64,000 nt of DNA from Hormiphora californensis (GCA_020137815.1 CM035359.1:4684032-4748031); one strand, 5' to 3'. Shown: positions 43,708-56,244, counted from the first letter of the stretch. Numbers and translations are program-made. Notes: generated by a model not told the origin, from the sequence alone.

Positions 43708-46700
43708 TTTTGGCGAGCCTTCTTCCCGGAAATATGAATATTTTGCCTTTTTTAAACTGTTTTGAAATCGTTTTGTGACGTGATGACAAAGACAAAACGA
43801 GTTATGTAATCGCCCTGATCATTATTACTTTATAATATTTAGAGAGAAATCCAATAAAGTCTGAAAGGATAATAATGGATTTTTGTTAGCCTTCAGATTC
43901 CCATCCCTGATCCCTACCTAGAAGAGTGCTGACCTGGTGACACAATCTCGGTCGCGCCAGGTGTCTATGTCACCAAAGTGCTGACCTGCTTCCTCTTTAG
44001 CTGTTTAGATGTGATATGTGCAATGCATGGGGAGGTGTGGTGTTGGTTTTGCTTTGTTCATTCCTTCACCGACTCACGGACTGTCTGACAGTGACTGAAA
44101 TTGAGCGGGTGAAAAATGCTGCAGATAATCTGAATAGTTACCTTGTCAATAATCGACATTATACTGAGGTAATTAGTTGACTAATTGGATTGTTAATTAG
44201 TTGGAAAACCGTGTAATATCTTTATCACTGTTAATTAAGGGTACGCTAACCAAAAATTTTTTTCGAGTGCAGGGAAATCTCTCACCGTAGGGTTGTAGGC
44301 CATGCCAAGGAGACCTCAAATATGCAATTTGAGCTCTCAAGTCGAATTCATATTTTTGCTACAGCTGCTTGAAAAATGAACTGAAAATAAGTTTTTGGCA
44401 TCTTAAAAATACATTTGTAAAGATAGGATCATAAAAATTTGTGGATTTGAAGAGGACAAAGAGGTGAGTAGCCACAAAAAAATTTTTTGAAATCCGAGCT
44501 GATTTCCGGTCCTGAGATGGATTTCTTTTTTTTGACTTTAACGCCATATTTGGCCAAGTTCCGAAAATGTGTGAAAACTGTAAATTGGTGAAAAGTTGCG
44601 TCTAACGATTCTCTATATGGCCATAAATTTTGGGCGCGTCCTTATTTGAGATAAGCTGTACAGAGTTTTTTTTGTGAAAGCCGTCATTTCAGAAATAAAT
44701 AAATTCCCTGTATCTCAAAAACGGCTGATCGTAGAGACCTGAGACTATGCTTAAACGATTCAGAAGGTCCGATTTTGGGGGGGTCTTCTGAGAGACATTT
44801 TGCTCCTACTTCAACCGTTTTTGCTGTAATTGCGAAAAACAAATTCTATGAAAAGGGCAAAAGCTAAACACCAATATCCTGTAATTAGGGAATTTTGGCT
44901 AAGAAAGGACCGAAACTATGGAAAAATGTGTAACAAGCTAATTCCTTCACTATTTGGTCCATATGGGTCCCTATAATCACCAAAAACAAAATCACAAAAA
45001 ATCCACGATGGCGAAGATGGGTTTTTGTTTTTCGCAATTACAGCAAAAACGGTTGAAGTAGGAGCAAAATGTCTCTCAGAAGACCCCCCCAAAATCGGAC
45101 CTTCTGAATCGTTTAAGCATAGTCTCAGGTCTCTACGATCAGCCGTTTTTGAGATACAGGGAATTTATTTATTTCTGAAATGACGGCTTTCACAAAAAAA
45201 ACTCTGTACAGCTTATCTCAAATAAGGACACGCCCAAAATTTATGGCCACTTAGATAATCGTTAGACGCAACTTTTCACCAATTTACAGCTTTCACATGT
45301 TTTCGGAACTTTGCCAAATAGGGCGTTAAAGTCAAAAAAAAGAAATCCATCTCAGGACCGGAAATCAGCTCGGATTTCAAAAAAATATTTTTTGGCTACT
45401 CACCTCTTTGTCCTCTTCAAATCCACAAATTTTTATGATCCTATCTTTACAAATGTATTTTTAAGATGCCAAAAACTTATTTTCAGTTCATTTTTCAAGC
45501 AGCTGTAGCAAAAATATGAATTCGACTTGAGAGCTCAAATTGCATATTTGAGGTCTCCTTGGCATGGCCTACAACCCTACGGTGAGAGATTTCCCTGCAC
45601 TCGAAAAAAAATTTTGGTTAGCGTACCCTTAATAGCCTATTTAAATTGCGAACTCCCCCACTCAGTACAGCGTCAAAGAAAACGTCCTTGATGGTACTTT
45701 AACATTTTATACCAACTCCAAAGCATCCTATCTCCTTCCTGAGAAAACTGGCCGACCAAAACCCTTCACATTGACGGTAGAGTTTTACAATTTATTTAAT
45801 TAAATAGTCAGTTGAGATCACAGACCAATTATTTAGTAGATTAAATTATGCTATTTACATTACTTGGCAATGCAAGAAGTTAAAGAAGTCTTAAAGAAGT
45901 CTCAAAGAAGTTTTAAAGCAGGCTCAAAATCCCAAAATGTTACAGGTGTGGAAGAATTCGATGTACGCCACCCAAAAATCCTGCATCCCAACAGACGAGC
46001 CGATTGGTATAACACTCTACGGTAGTCTGATCTACTCAGTATCCATGCCTGAACCAGGTATTTATAACAGGAACCGACCGAAACAAGTAAACAATCAGAA
46101 CTCGTTATTTAGGTCACGTGACTGGTTATCAGCCAATCAGAGACCAGTATTTCCTGATTCGGTCGGTTCCTGATTCATAATTAGTTGGACATTGTAGAAC
46201 AACTTATAGGGCTGTTAGGAGAAGTTTTGTTGATTTCATGTTTGTGAATATCAGTTCATTTTGTGAAATGAAATGACAATGCATGAGCCACATGCTAGTT
46301 GTGTCAACCTGCTATGGTTTTATTGGCGCCGCGACCCATCTGAGCGCACTTTGAGAATCAAATGGGGTATGGCGCCGCCATACAGTATTGGCGTGTGTGA
46401 CTGTGTATCGATCAGTGGTTCTGTATGGCTCATCAACCAACCTTTCATTTTCTACAAATCATTGATTGCCAATTAAAATTTCCATACTCAATATACTCAG
46501 CTTCGTTTCTGTGGAATCATTGCACATTCTCAATCAATAAAATGGTCGTCGTTATGAGACTGGAGAGAGATGAAATAAAATCTCTCATTATCCCTCATTC
46601 TTTTTTATAAATCTCCCTCTTTTTCACCCGCAGGTTGCCCTCAGACCGATGTCAGGAAGGTCAGAAACGGAATTCCAGACTCCGAGAAAACAACAGAGTT

Positions 46701-48328
46701 TGATCAGTGTGGTGGAATGATCTACCCATACGATAGATCTTACAGGTACAAGCTAAATAATTAGTTAATTAATTTGTATAATTAATTAATTGTACACCCT
46801 CCTTTTACTTGTTAAAAACACAGTCTAGCTAGGCAACCTTTTACTACTATTAACTCACTTATCAACCAACCTTGCTAGTGACCCTGTTTGAACGAACCCA
46901 GACAAATTAACAAAGTGTACCCTCCTATTACCCCCTTTCACTTTGGCCTCTTCAACTCACAGCTGCATCAACCCAATCCCCTTGGTTACGAAGTCACCCC
47001 TTTTATTTCCATTATTAGAGGGGTAATTTCATTACCAACCCGATCCCCCTACTGTAGAGTGTATCAGTGGAGCCCATGTATCAGTAACGAGACGTGTGGA
47101 ACTGCCTCTGATATCATTGGAGTTGCACTGGACGGGTTCCCAATCTACGGGCCCTTCGATGAAGATGGACGACAGCTGTCGACTTACGATCTGGATGAGT
47201 GCCATGGAAGGGTGGACAAAAATGGGAAATACAAGTTAGTGATGAATGTTTTTGTAGTTCTTTTCTTTTTCAAACTCTCTCCTCCACAATCCACATAATT
47301 AGGGAATAGGGGATCAGGGCTGCCCATATATTCTAACCTCAACCCCATGTTACAACCTCAATATACCTCATAACCTCACTATACCTCATACTCTCTGCCA
47401 GGTACCACGCCACAGTTGACTACCTCATACTCTCTCCCAGGTACCACGCCACAGTTGACTACCTCATACTCTCTCCTGCAGGTACCACGCCACAGTTGAC
47501 TACCCCTACTTCATGTCATGTTTCAAGGGGGTCCTACACGAAGATGTAGGTATATCAAACCCAGTTCCCTGTACCTGTCCCTGTAACGATACAACCTTTA
47601 TAGAGAAGGATAAGATACCCTTCCAGAATTACACGATAGGTGAGTGGCATTAGAAATTAACACGTGTGAAGTGGTTTATGAAGGAGCAGTTGGAGTAATA
47701 GGTGCATGGCAGCTGTAGGGAGGGTGGAATGGGGCTGGTATATTGATGGGTGGGTCGAGTTATACTCCTTAATCGCCCCTTATACATTTATTTCCACCAA
47801 AGTACAATTATTTTTCAGCATACGAATGGATTCCAATATACTCCAACATATCCCTCTTCCCCTGCACAAAATGCAATACCCCTGAGAAGAAGAGCCTCTT
47901 CAGACAAAATACGGTAAGGAAATCCAAAGCAGATGCAATGTCAGGCAATTGTCAGATCAAACTTGGATAAATCAGATGTTTTATCGGAACCCCCCAATTC
48001 GAGATTAACCAGTCCCAGTCGTCTAAAGTCACACATTGCTGATACAGACACCTAGCGCGAACCCCCCGCTCAATCTCGGTCGCGCCAGGTGTCTATGTCA
48101 CCAAAGTCACACAGTATAGGATCTAATCTATACCCCTTGTTCCACATCTCCCTGATTCAGGTATGTAGAGGAGAGTTTACAGAGCAGCGGTTTGTTCCCG
48201 TCATAACTCGGCGATTAAAAGAGGGCCGGCTACCTCCTAATATGGAGTGGAGGTATTATGAGGATCGCAGGGCTTTTTGGAATCGCAACCAAAATGGTGA
48301 GATATTAGTCCAAAAACCAATTAAGTAA
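41962..48328 (+). CDS. Secreted YHYH-domain protein, about 9 exons
   Basis: YHYH-domain proteins are extracellular; their molecular role is not well known. Candidate first exon at 41962 (MLRELGKRFLVIASACS, signal peptide-like) before GTATGTG. Further exons: 44092-44169 (TEIERVKNAADNLNSYLV), 45671-45776, 45952-46056, 46634-46745, 47058-47234, 47482-47639, 47819-47913, 48161 on. Diagnostic residues are DIIGVALDGFPIYGPFDEDG, YDLDECHGRV and, across the 47234/47482 junction, a Y-K-Y-H motif followed by DYPYFMSCFKG. Exons from 45952 to 48161 join in frame by GT-AG. The link to the first two exons is inferred. The last exon either splices at 48297 or reads into a repeat and stops at 48328. A 1.4-kb TTAA element and a hAT MITE lie in its introns. 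Confidence 0.75.
43627..43704. repeat. (CT)n microsatellite in an intron
   Basis: Near-perfect CT of about 75 bp, sense-strand pyrimidine relative to the YHYH gene. Confidence 0.9.
44239..45628. mobile_element. TTAA-flanked fold-back element, 1.39 kb, about 610-bp arms
   Basis: TTAA precedes GGGTACGCTAACCAAAAA at 44235-44238 and follows TTTTGGTTAGCGTACCC at 45629-45632. The two arms (about 44239-44845 and 45018-45628) are near-perfect inverses; the spacer is about 170 bp. The same 62-65 codon frame appears on both arms in mirror image. No transposase. Confidence 0.9.
46068..46172. mobile_element. hAT-like MITE copy 4 (105 bp), intronic
   Basis: CAGGAACCGACCGAA to TTCGGTCGGTTCCTG with near-identical 8-bp flanks ATTTATAA (46060-46067) and ATTCATAA (46173-46180). 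It starts a dozen bases after the donor of the 45952-46056 exon of the YHYH gene. Confidence 0.85.
47390..47500 (+). repeat. Triplicated splice-acceptor segment
   Basis: CTCATACTCTCTGCCAG/CTCTCTCCCAG/CTCTCTCCTGCAG each followed by GTACCACGCCACAGTTGACT: acceptors at 47401, 47440 and 47481. Offsets are 39 and 41 bp, so only the last one keeps the YHYH frame through DYPYF. Confidence 0.85.
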
Positions 48329-48365
48329 ATTAGTTTGGATGCCCGGGGCACTTGCCAGTGCTATG
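48306..48365. repeat. Dispersed repeat shared with the 20.6-kb and 22.4-kb regions
   Basis: AGTCCAAAAACCAATTAA, TTAGTTTGGATGCCCGGG and GGCACTTGCCAGTGCTATGA here match 20616-20665 and 22368-22392. It abuts the last YHYH exon. Confidence 0.75.
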
Positions 48366-48529
48366 ATTAGGAGAGTTTTTCCATGCCAAGCCATGAAGTC
48401 GTGGCTTGCTTTGCTCGACCCTCTCTCACAGCACCCCGACTTTTGCATTGTATCAAATAAAGGAAGGTTAGAATTTTGGTGTGGATTAGAGCTCTATTCC
48501 ATCCCAAAAAAATCTAACCTCAATTATTT

Positions 48530-48660
48530 GACATGTTCCTTGTCTGTCAGCTCTCACACCGGGCCGAAGGCCCGGTGTGAGCTTACGCGAGCGTAAGCGA
48601 GGCGCTTAAGTGCCGATAGAGGCGCTTAAGTGCCGATAGACAGCCTGCGTAGCATGGCAA
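48530..48660. repeat. GC-rich repeat with palindromes
   Basis: CTCACACCGGGCC/GGCCCGGTGTGAG palindrome, GCTTACGCGAGCGTAAGC palindrome, and AGGCGCTTAAGTGCCGATAG twice. Inverse counterpart of 38450-38550. Confidence 0.8.
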
Positions 48661-48694
48661 TCAATTATAGGGTAAGTCGGAAGAACGTGTCCGT

Positions 48695-48990
48695 TTGTCT
48701 CATGAGGCCTCATGAGGCGCCTCATGAGACCTCATGAGGCACTCATGAGGCGCCTCATGAGGCCTCATGAGACATTTTCAGCTGTTTTAGTGCCTCATGA
48801 GGCCTCATGAGACCTCATGAGGCGCCTCATGAGGCACTCATGAGGCCTCATGAGGCTCATGAGACACTGCTCATGAGGCCTCATGATACATGTGCCCTCA
48901 TCACGTCACGACTTTTGTTTTGATGTCTCTGGGCCTCATTGGCAGTTTTGACATGAGGCATGTCTCATGAGGTCCTCATTAGGCATATCT
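48695..48990. repeat. CTCATGAGGC palindromic satellite
   Basis: Dense array of CTCATGAGG, GCCTCATGAGGC and GGCGCCTCATGAG units, self-complementary at several scales, fading to diverged copies (CATGAGGCATGTCTCATGAG) towards 48990. Confidence 0.9.
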
Positions 48991-48994
48991 CATG

Positions 48995-50761
48995 ATCCCT
49001 TAAAGTTTGTATAGCTACCAAAAAAAAATAAAATTTTAAATAAAATTACGGGGTTTTCCAAAAAAACCCAAAAATATTGATTAAACGTGTTGGTTCGTTT
49101 GTCTTTTCATTGCCCCTTTAAATTTTGATTGTTCCCTCCATGAATAAAGTGTCTTGTAACGTACGTATTTTAGATTGGATAGAAGGCTAGGGATGTGACA
49201 TCTTTTTTCCGGTTTTCTCTTTTCTTTTCTACTCTCTCTTTCTCTTCCTCTCTCTTCTCTCTTCTCTTTTCCTCTCTCTCTTCTCTTCCTCCCTCCTCTC
49301 TCTCTCCTCTTCTCTCTCTCTTTTCCCCCTATTATCTCTCAGATGGCGGTGCTGTGATAAAAGGGGGGTGCTCCTTGGGGGAAGGGAAAACTTTTGGGGG
49401 AAGTGGAACAGGAGGGATAGAAAAGATAAAAAAAGGTTTAGAGAGGAAAGATAAGAAGGAAAGGTGAAATGGGGGGGAAGTGAGAAGAAGGAAAATTTTC
49501 CAGTGCCATACAAAAACGCCCTTTGGGAAAATGGCAAAACGTGTTTTTCCGGGTAAAATGTTTTTTGGGTAAAAACGTTATTCCTACTTCTCCATTCCCA
49601 CACACATCTCTCTCTTCTCTTTCTTTCTCTCTCTTTCTCTCTCTCTCTCCTCTCCCCTCTCTCTCTCTCCTCTCTCTCCTCTCTCTCTCCCCCTCCCAAA
49701 CCTTTTCCCTCTTAATTTAGTAACAAAATTTTATGCTTTACATTAATGCGTCCTTTTTAAATGTTAGTTTATACGTTGTTTGGAGATCAGTAGTTAGGGC
49801 CTGGATAGACCTGGATATAATATTGTTACAATCATAATATTGCGGTGTGTTACATAACCACACGATCTGGATAACGTGAGGGTGTTACACTGAGAGACAG
49901 CTGTTACAGTGAGACAGCTGTTACAGAGGGGAAGGTGTAACAAGCAATATGTAACACTTTCAGGGTCTTTCAACATACCCGGTTGGATTTTAATATCTTA
50001 CTGTTTGTTTAACATTTTATTAAACCGTCTATGTGACTGCAATATTGGCTAGCATGAGTATTGAGTAGGGTAGAATAACAGGTGTTTATTGCATGTTACA
50101 TATATATAATGTGCCTTACGTTTCTCTTTTCGAGTAAACTATACCATGTCTCATGAAATCAATTCTTGACAGAATTTGCCACACAAAATGATGTCGTAAC
50201 ATTATATTTATCTTTAAAAGATCGTTATTTCTTCGCCTCTCACAGATCCCTCTTATCTTCCCTTTCTTGCAAGAACCATCATAGTATCGTAACACTTAGC
50301 TCCAGTCACTGTACTACAGCACGCTAAATCTCTATTGTCGGCCCACATCTCTTTTGTCTATAATCTGCCTCCATTGTTTTATTAGCGCAGTGAACACAGA
50401 AATCTCTACTTGCAAGAAATAACAAGATTCTCAATCCCAGATACTGCATGTGTTTGTTATCGTCAGTTACTGATGAGGGCACCCGTTGCCGAAACGTTTG
50501 ACAATTCCCATTTGAAATTACTTGTGTTGTGATTGTCTGAATCAACCCTGGCAAACGCGAGAACTGCTGCAGCTCCCAGCTGCTGCAAACCCTCCGTATT
50601 AGATATTACTATTACATCCATAATAATTTAGTAAGAGTGGGTGGTGCGGAGACTTTGGGAGAAGGAAAAATAAGAATATTGAGAGCGAGGAGGGAACTTT
50701 CTCTCTCTTTTATCTTTCTCTCTCTATCTCTCTCTCTATGTATATATATCTCTATCTCTTC

Positions 50762-50795
<34 letters not shown>

Positions 50796-51750
50796 GGGAA
50801 AGGATTATATACATTTTATGTTGAGGCGTGAAAGCTTTCAAGTGTAACGTTATATTGTAAAGCTTTAGTGTTAGTATTATCGATATACGTTATCAGTGCT
50901 TTCGGTGGGTGGGGTGTTTAGAGTAGGCTGTTACTAGGGTGTTACTATACTAGGCTGTTACTATACTAGGCTGTTACTAGGCTGTTACTAAGGTGTTACT
51001 AGGCTGTTACTAAGGTGTTACTAGGCTGTTACTAAGGTGTTACTAGGGTGTTACTAAGGTGTTACTAAAGTGTTACTAAGGTGTTACTAGGCGTCTTACT
51101 AGGCTGTTACCAAGATTTGTTGCTCCTACATAGTTTAATATTATGGTTTAGTTAATAAAAGTGGTTTGTTCTAACCCATGCCGGGATCAAAGATGTGGCT
51201 TTGGGTCAGCCCGTATGATCTAGCCAGATCAGCTGTTACCTATCACTGCCACGCACACGTGCAATATGCTGTGTTTATGTTACACTGTCAGGATACACTC
51301 AAGTGCCATACAGTGCGTGTAGTTGTCAAAAATAGGTCACTCTTATTATTTTGATATATTCTTGAATCTTCTCTCTTTTTCCTCTCAGTCACATTTCTCT
51401 CTCAGTCACATTTCTCTCTCTCTCTCTTGTTTTTCTGCCGTTTGTTAGGACCATACGGCACTGCTTGTAGCAAGCATCTGATTACCCAATTAGTTCTTAA
51501 TTGATGTTCACATCTACAGGATCAGTAACCCAACTCTTGTTATATTCTAACCCTCCTTTAAATAAAAGCAGAGAGAGGGGGGGGGTCGAACAAGGCAACT
51601 GCATGCTAACATCAAACAAGCCCAATTATCTCAGTTGTTAGTCGGTTACATCTCAAACGAGAAATAATACGCACTGGATTACTATAATACACACCACCAG
51701 ATATATTCTGTTCACTAAGTGTTCATGGTGTTCATGTTCTGAACATTGTA
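48995..51750. other. Gene-free stretch with CT tracts and a GTTACTAGGCT array
   Basis: CT-rich segments at 49200-49330, 49600-49690 and 50700-50795; a 12/24-bp tandem repeat TGTTACTAAGGTGTTACTAG at 50930-51110. A CTAACCCTCCTTTAAATAAA dispersed repeat starts at 51547. Purine/pyrimidine-rich open frames are artefacts. Confidence 0.5.
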
Positions 51751-51755
51751 ATGTG

Positions 51756-51864
51756 TAGGAACCGACCGAAACAAGTAAACAACCAATCAGAACTCGTTAT
51801 TTAGATCACGTGACTGGTTATCAGCCAATCAGGGACCAGTATTTCTTGATACGGTCGGTTCCTG
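51756..51864. mobile_element. hAT-like MITE copy 5 (109 bp)
   Basis: TAGGAACCGACCGAA to ACGGTCGGTTCCTG with a perfect 8-bp target duplication GTAATGTG at 51748-51755 and 51865-51872. Internal AACCAATCAG, GATCACGTGAC and AGCCAATCAG. Confidence 0.9.
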
Positions 51865-51984
51865 GTAATGTGAGTCCACCAGTTTGTTAGTTATTATTGC
51901 TGCTCAATGTTCGTTACATTACATTATGATTCATGGTTGTTGGCGTTATTCTCTGTGCGAGCATGACAAGAGGACTACCGACCA

Positions 51985-51992
51985 AGAGAGAA

Positions 51993-52079
<87 letters not shown>

Positions 52080-52097
52080 AGAGAGAGAGAGAGAGAA
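51985..52097. repeat. (GA)n microsatellite
   Basis: Near-perfect GA, about 110 bp. Confidence 0.9.
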
Positions 52098-53000
52098 ACC
52101 ACACACGTGTGTAAGCGACAAATAAACCATCATCTGCATGTTTAACATTGGACATTGGACAGCCCGCATGTGGTTATTATACGGGTGAACACTAAAACTA
52201 GATTTCTCTATGAGAATACAAACTACTGCTGCACTGTTCTTCAACGGGCGAACAACACAGCAAAATATAGAGATCAGATCAGAAGTTCTTGTAACAATTA
52301 CCCCCCACCCAAACTCCGCCGACCACCTCTAGATTGCCAAAATATTCAGACTCACTATTCTAATATGAACTTGATATATTGAAGTTGAGTATAGTGAGCC
52401 CATTTCATAAAAATGTGGGCATGCCGGCAGTAACATAATCCTTCATTTTATATTCCACGGAATGATAATGCTCTCGCCTCTCTCTAGATCGTGTTGAAGT
52501 TTTACCAGGCCGTGCTCTCTCTCCCTTATTTATCTTTTCTGGTATCCGATAATTTCTAGTTTGATTACTTGAGCTGGGCGTGATTCTGAAGTGAAACAGC
52601 TTTCTTATGTGATAACATGCCTGTATATAATGGGTTTAGAGAGGCAAGAGTAACACAGCATTCTTACTAATTTTGCTTTCTCTCTTTCGCTTTCCTTCTC
52701 TATTCTCTTCTGTTTAGATATTTTAGTATTGTTGAACTCAGTTTCCTGCAATCTATGCAAATCGCATACTATGTCTCACTAATATAAATATTTCTCTCTA
52801 CATTCCACTTCTCCATTCCTCTTTTTCTCTTTTTATTCTCTATATTACCTTCTCTTTTTTTCTCTATCTTCCACTATTCCTTCTTTTTTATACTGTCTCC
52901 ATTACACGTCCCCGTTTTTCGTTGTAATCTCATTTTCACAGCTCTCCCATATATTCCCTTTCCCTTCTTCCGGTCTAAACGTGTTGCAGTTTACATGACT

Positions 53001-53130
<130 letters not shown>

Positions 53131-53549
53131 AAGAAAGAAACGGGCATATTATATGATAGTAAGAATGAAGAAAGAAAAGTAGCAAGAAATAAAGTTGGTA
53201 TATTTCTGAAATGGTCGTGCCCTATTTGTCTCTCCTACATCAGCTCACCCATAATAGATAGGTTATTTTTCAAAAATTATAGCAGCTTTTTAATATATTT
53301 CATATTTCTGGTTCATACTTTTAAACCCCGTTAGATTTATAATTTCGTTAACTAACTCTTTCCCTTGCCGGCCATCAATATAATATCGAATTGGAAAGGC
53401 CTGCTTCTACCACGGTCCCGGTATAGCTTGAGAGTTTAGTCTACTACCTTCCATAATCTTTTTAAAACTTCAGCCTACTGTTATACAGGGTGGTGTCTAT
53501 TACGGTGGCCGAGTACTAAAACCCCAGACTGATAATCTGAGAATTCGTG

Positions 53550-53870
53550 TGGAGTGGGAGAGGAGAGAGAGAGAGAGAGAGAGGAGAGGAGAGAGAGAGA
53601 GAGAAGGGGAGAGGGGGGGGAGAGAGGATAGAGAGAGGGGGAAGAGAGAATAGAGAGAGAGAGAGAAGAAAAAGATGCCAAACAATAATAGGTGTTTCAC
53701 ATTTTTACTAGCTATTCTTTGAATATTTTGTCGAAATTTTAAACCTTTTTTTAAAAATTTTTTTTTTATAAGGGTTTTTAAACATTAGAGAGGAGGGAGA
53801 GGAGGAGGGAGAGAGAGAGAGACGACGAGAGAAGGAGAGAGAGAGGAGAGGAGAGAGAGAGAGAGAGAAT
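53550..53870. repeat. Imperfect GA-rich tracts
   Basis: GA-rich blocks at 53558-53672 and 53788-53870 with GGGGGGG interruptions, separated by AT-rich sequence. Confidence 0.85.
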
Positions 53871-54179
53871 ATGTGTGACATTGTTCTGTATGAAGCAGTG
53901 GAACTAGGTTTTTTCCTTGCACTGCATTGTTTTTGTCTTTTTGTCGTGTAAAGCTGCTTACAGTTGTTCGACCCTCCTTTGAATAAAACAAGCTTACAGT
54001 AACTCTCATAACTCTCATTTTGAATTCTCAGAATTTAATGCCTTATAATATGGGGGGGGGGGGTGGAGGCAAGGCCAAAGAAGCCAAAACCGCCCTGAAA
54101 TCATTTTTTTGGCCTTTTTGATCTGGCTTTTTATGATCTGGCGATTTTGATCTGGTGATTTTGATCTGGCTTTTTTTTG

Positions 54180-54260
54180 TCGGCTGGGTGGTGTAGTGGT
54201 TACACACTCGCTTCTCATGCAGAAGGTCCCGGGTTCGAATCTCGGGGTCTAATGCAAGCC
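54180..54260 (+). mobile_element. tRNA-like sequence (probable tRNA-derived SINE head)
   Basis: TGGTGTAGTGGTTACACAC fits an A box/D arm with a GTGT-ACAC stem, and CCGGGTTCGAATCTCGG a B box with a T arm that pairs. The anticodon stem and the acceptor stem do not pair, and TTTTGATCTGGCGATTTTGA repeats precede it. A SINE or tRNA relic is the better reading. Confidence 0.5.
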
Positions 54261-54601
54261 GTCTAGTTGACCGAGCTAAACATATTTCAAGAACCCTTGA
54301 CCATTCATTGCCAGTGTTGATCAGTTCACGAGTATCACACAAAAATTATGTCATTGTTTTTTAATTACTCAGTAATTTTTTTCGTCTTTTTGTAATTTTT
54401 CGCTTGATAAAAACACACTTCAGATTCGTTTTTAGTTGGGAGTGGCATTGGTTATGGTAGAGGGCGAGAGCTGGGGGTGACTGAGAGAAGAATGGAGAGG
54501 TTGAGGTATTTGTAAAGCAGCATAATATATAACTGCATTATATTTCTAAAATATATGTACTACTTTCAAGGTTGACTCTCTGCGAACCTGTAATACCCAT
54601 G

Positions 54602-54604
<3 letters not shown>

Positions 54605-54654
<50 letters not shown>

Positions 54655-54663
54655 ATCTCTCTC

Positions 54664-54722
<59 letters not shown>

Positions 54723-54723
54723 T
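54605..54723. repeat. (CT)n microsatellite
   Basis: About 118 bp of CT repeat with occasional CTAT. Confidence 0.9.
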
Positions 54724-55225
54724 TTCATTTCCTTTTGATTCTTTCATTTCACTTGCTTTTCCTATCGGTTACATAACATATGTCTGATTTTTCATTTCCT
54801 TTTTCTGTCTTCATTTCAGTACATCACTCCTTCCTTGAACCATGAATTCTCCGTGCTTCTAAGCTAGGACCAGATCTACCTACTTTTTCTCCATCTCAAT
54901 TCTCATAGAATATTTGGTATGCTTTTTAGTCACCTTATCAACATTCTTTATTTTCCTCTATTTCCTCTATTTAGTAAATGTATCAATCTCACTTTAGTAA
55001 AAGTACATAACAATCTCTCTTTAGTAAAAGTATCAATCTCTCTTTAGTAAAAGTACCATTCTCTCTTTACTAAAAGTAACTACATATCTCACTTTTAAAT
55101 GCTTTGTATAACAAGGTTGATGCGTGATCTCCGTTGCTCTCCCTCCTTTGGACACCCTGTACTATATTTATTGTCCGATTATAAAGCACAGACACACGCT
55201 CACTCTCTTTATATAATATGTTTCT

Positions 55226-55345
<120 letters not shown>

Positions 55346-55651
55346 TTCCTTTCTATCTCTCTCGCTCTTCCTTCTCCTATTTTATCCTCATTTTGCTATC
55401 TTGTAGCACTACTGCTTAACGCAAGGCTTGTCTCTTTTCTCGCATACCCTAGTCTAGTCGAGCCCACTAGGCTAATTCATTTATTTGAAAACTGAGGTGT
55501 CCCTTTTTTGTAGGCTTCCTTTTTTATTTCCTTTTCTCCGAGTTGCCTGTTTTATAGGCTATAGCATAGACAGATCGATAGTAATCTTGTATTTTCTAAG
55601 CGAGAAAGAAAAATACATTATACGATACAATATCCTTGCAACCCTCTTTTT

Positions 55652-55714
<63 letters not shown>

Positions 55715-56039
55715 CCTCTCTCTCTCTGTTCTCTCTCTACTTCTCTCTCTTTTATTTATAATGAATAAACATTTCGGGATATTTAAGCAGTATACAGTAT
55801 TGCTGTGACGGGTTTTACTGAATACAATCATGAGTGAACTTAAAATAGAGTAGACAAAACAAAACAAATTTGTTTTGTTTTTGTCTATTCTAGCAAGCTA
55901 GTTTTGCACCTATTCCTTGTTCTAACCCTCCTTTACATTTGCGGGTGCGCGAAACAGAGTCTAGCTAGGCAAACCTATTCCTTATTCAGCTATAGATAAG
56001 ACTAACCCAGCACCTATAATTGTTCCGATCCCGACTGTT

Positions 56040-56240
56040 CATTACCCCTATATTCCTCGTTCAGCTAGACTAACCCAGCTGCTATATTGTTCCCGCCACT
56101 AACCCCTAAATTCCTCGTTCAGCTAGACTAACCCAGCACATATTGTTCCCGACACTAACCCCTAAATTCCTCATTTGCAGCTAGACTAACCCAGCACATA
56201 TTGTTCCCGACACTAACCCCTAAATTCCTCATTTGCAGCT
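56040..56240 (+). repeat. Tandem repeat (unit about 60 bp) ending in acceptor-like ATTTGCAG
   Basis: Units of CTAGACTAACCCAGCACATA, TTGTTCCCGACACTAACCCC and TAAATTCCTC(G/A)TT(C/TG)CAG are repeated about four times. The last ATTTGCAG lies just before the first recognised exon of the AF4-like gene. Confidence 0.85.
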
Positions 56241-56244
56241 ATAG

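Noticed and set aside
44359-45508. Two mirror-image 62-65 codon frames
   Set aside because: They are the two arms of the TTAA fold-back element, not a duplicated gene.
49195-49699. Arg/Glu and Ser/Phe-rich frames of up to 156 codons
   Set aside because: Imperfect CT tracts read in different frames; no gene signal.
54180-54260. Functional tRNA gene
   Set aside because: A and B boxes are good, but anticodon and acceptor stems do not pair; kept as a tRNA-derived relic.
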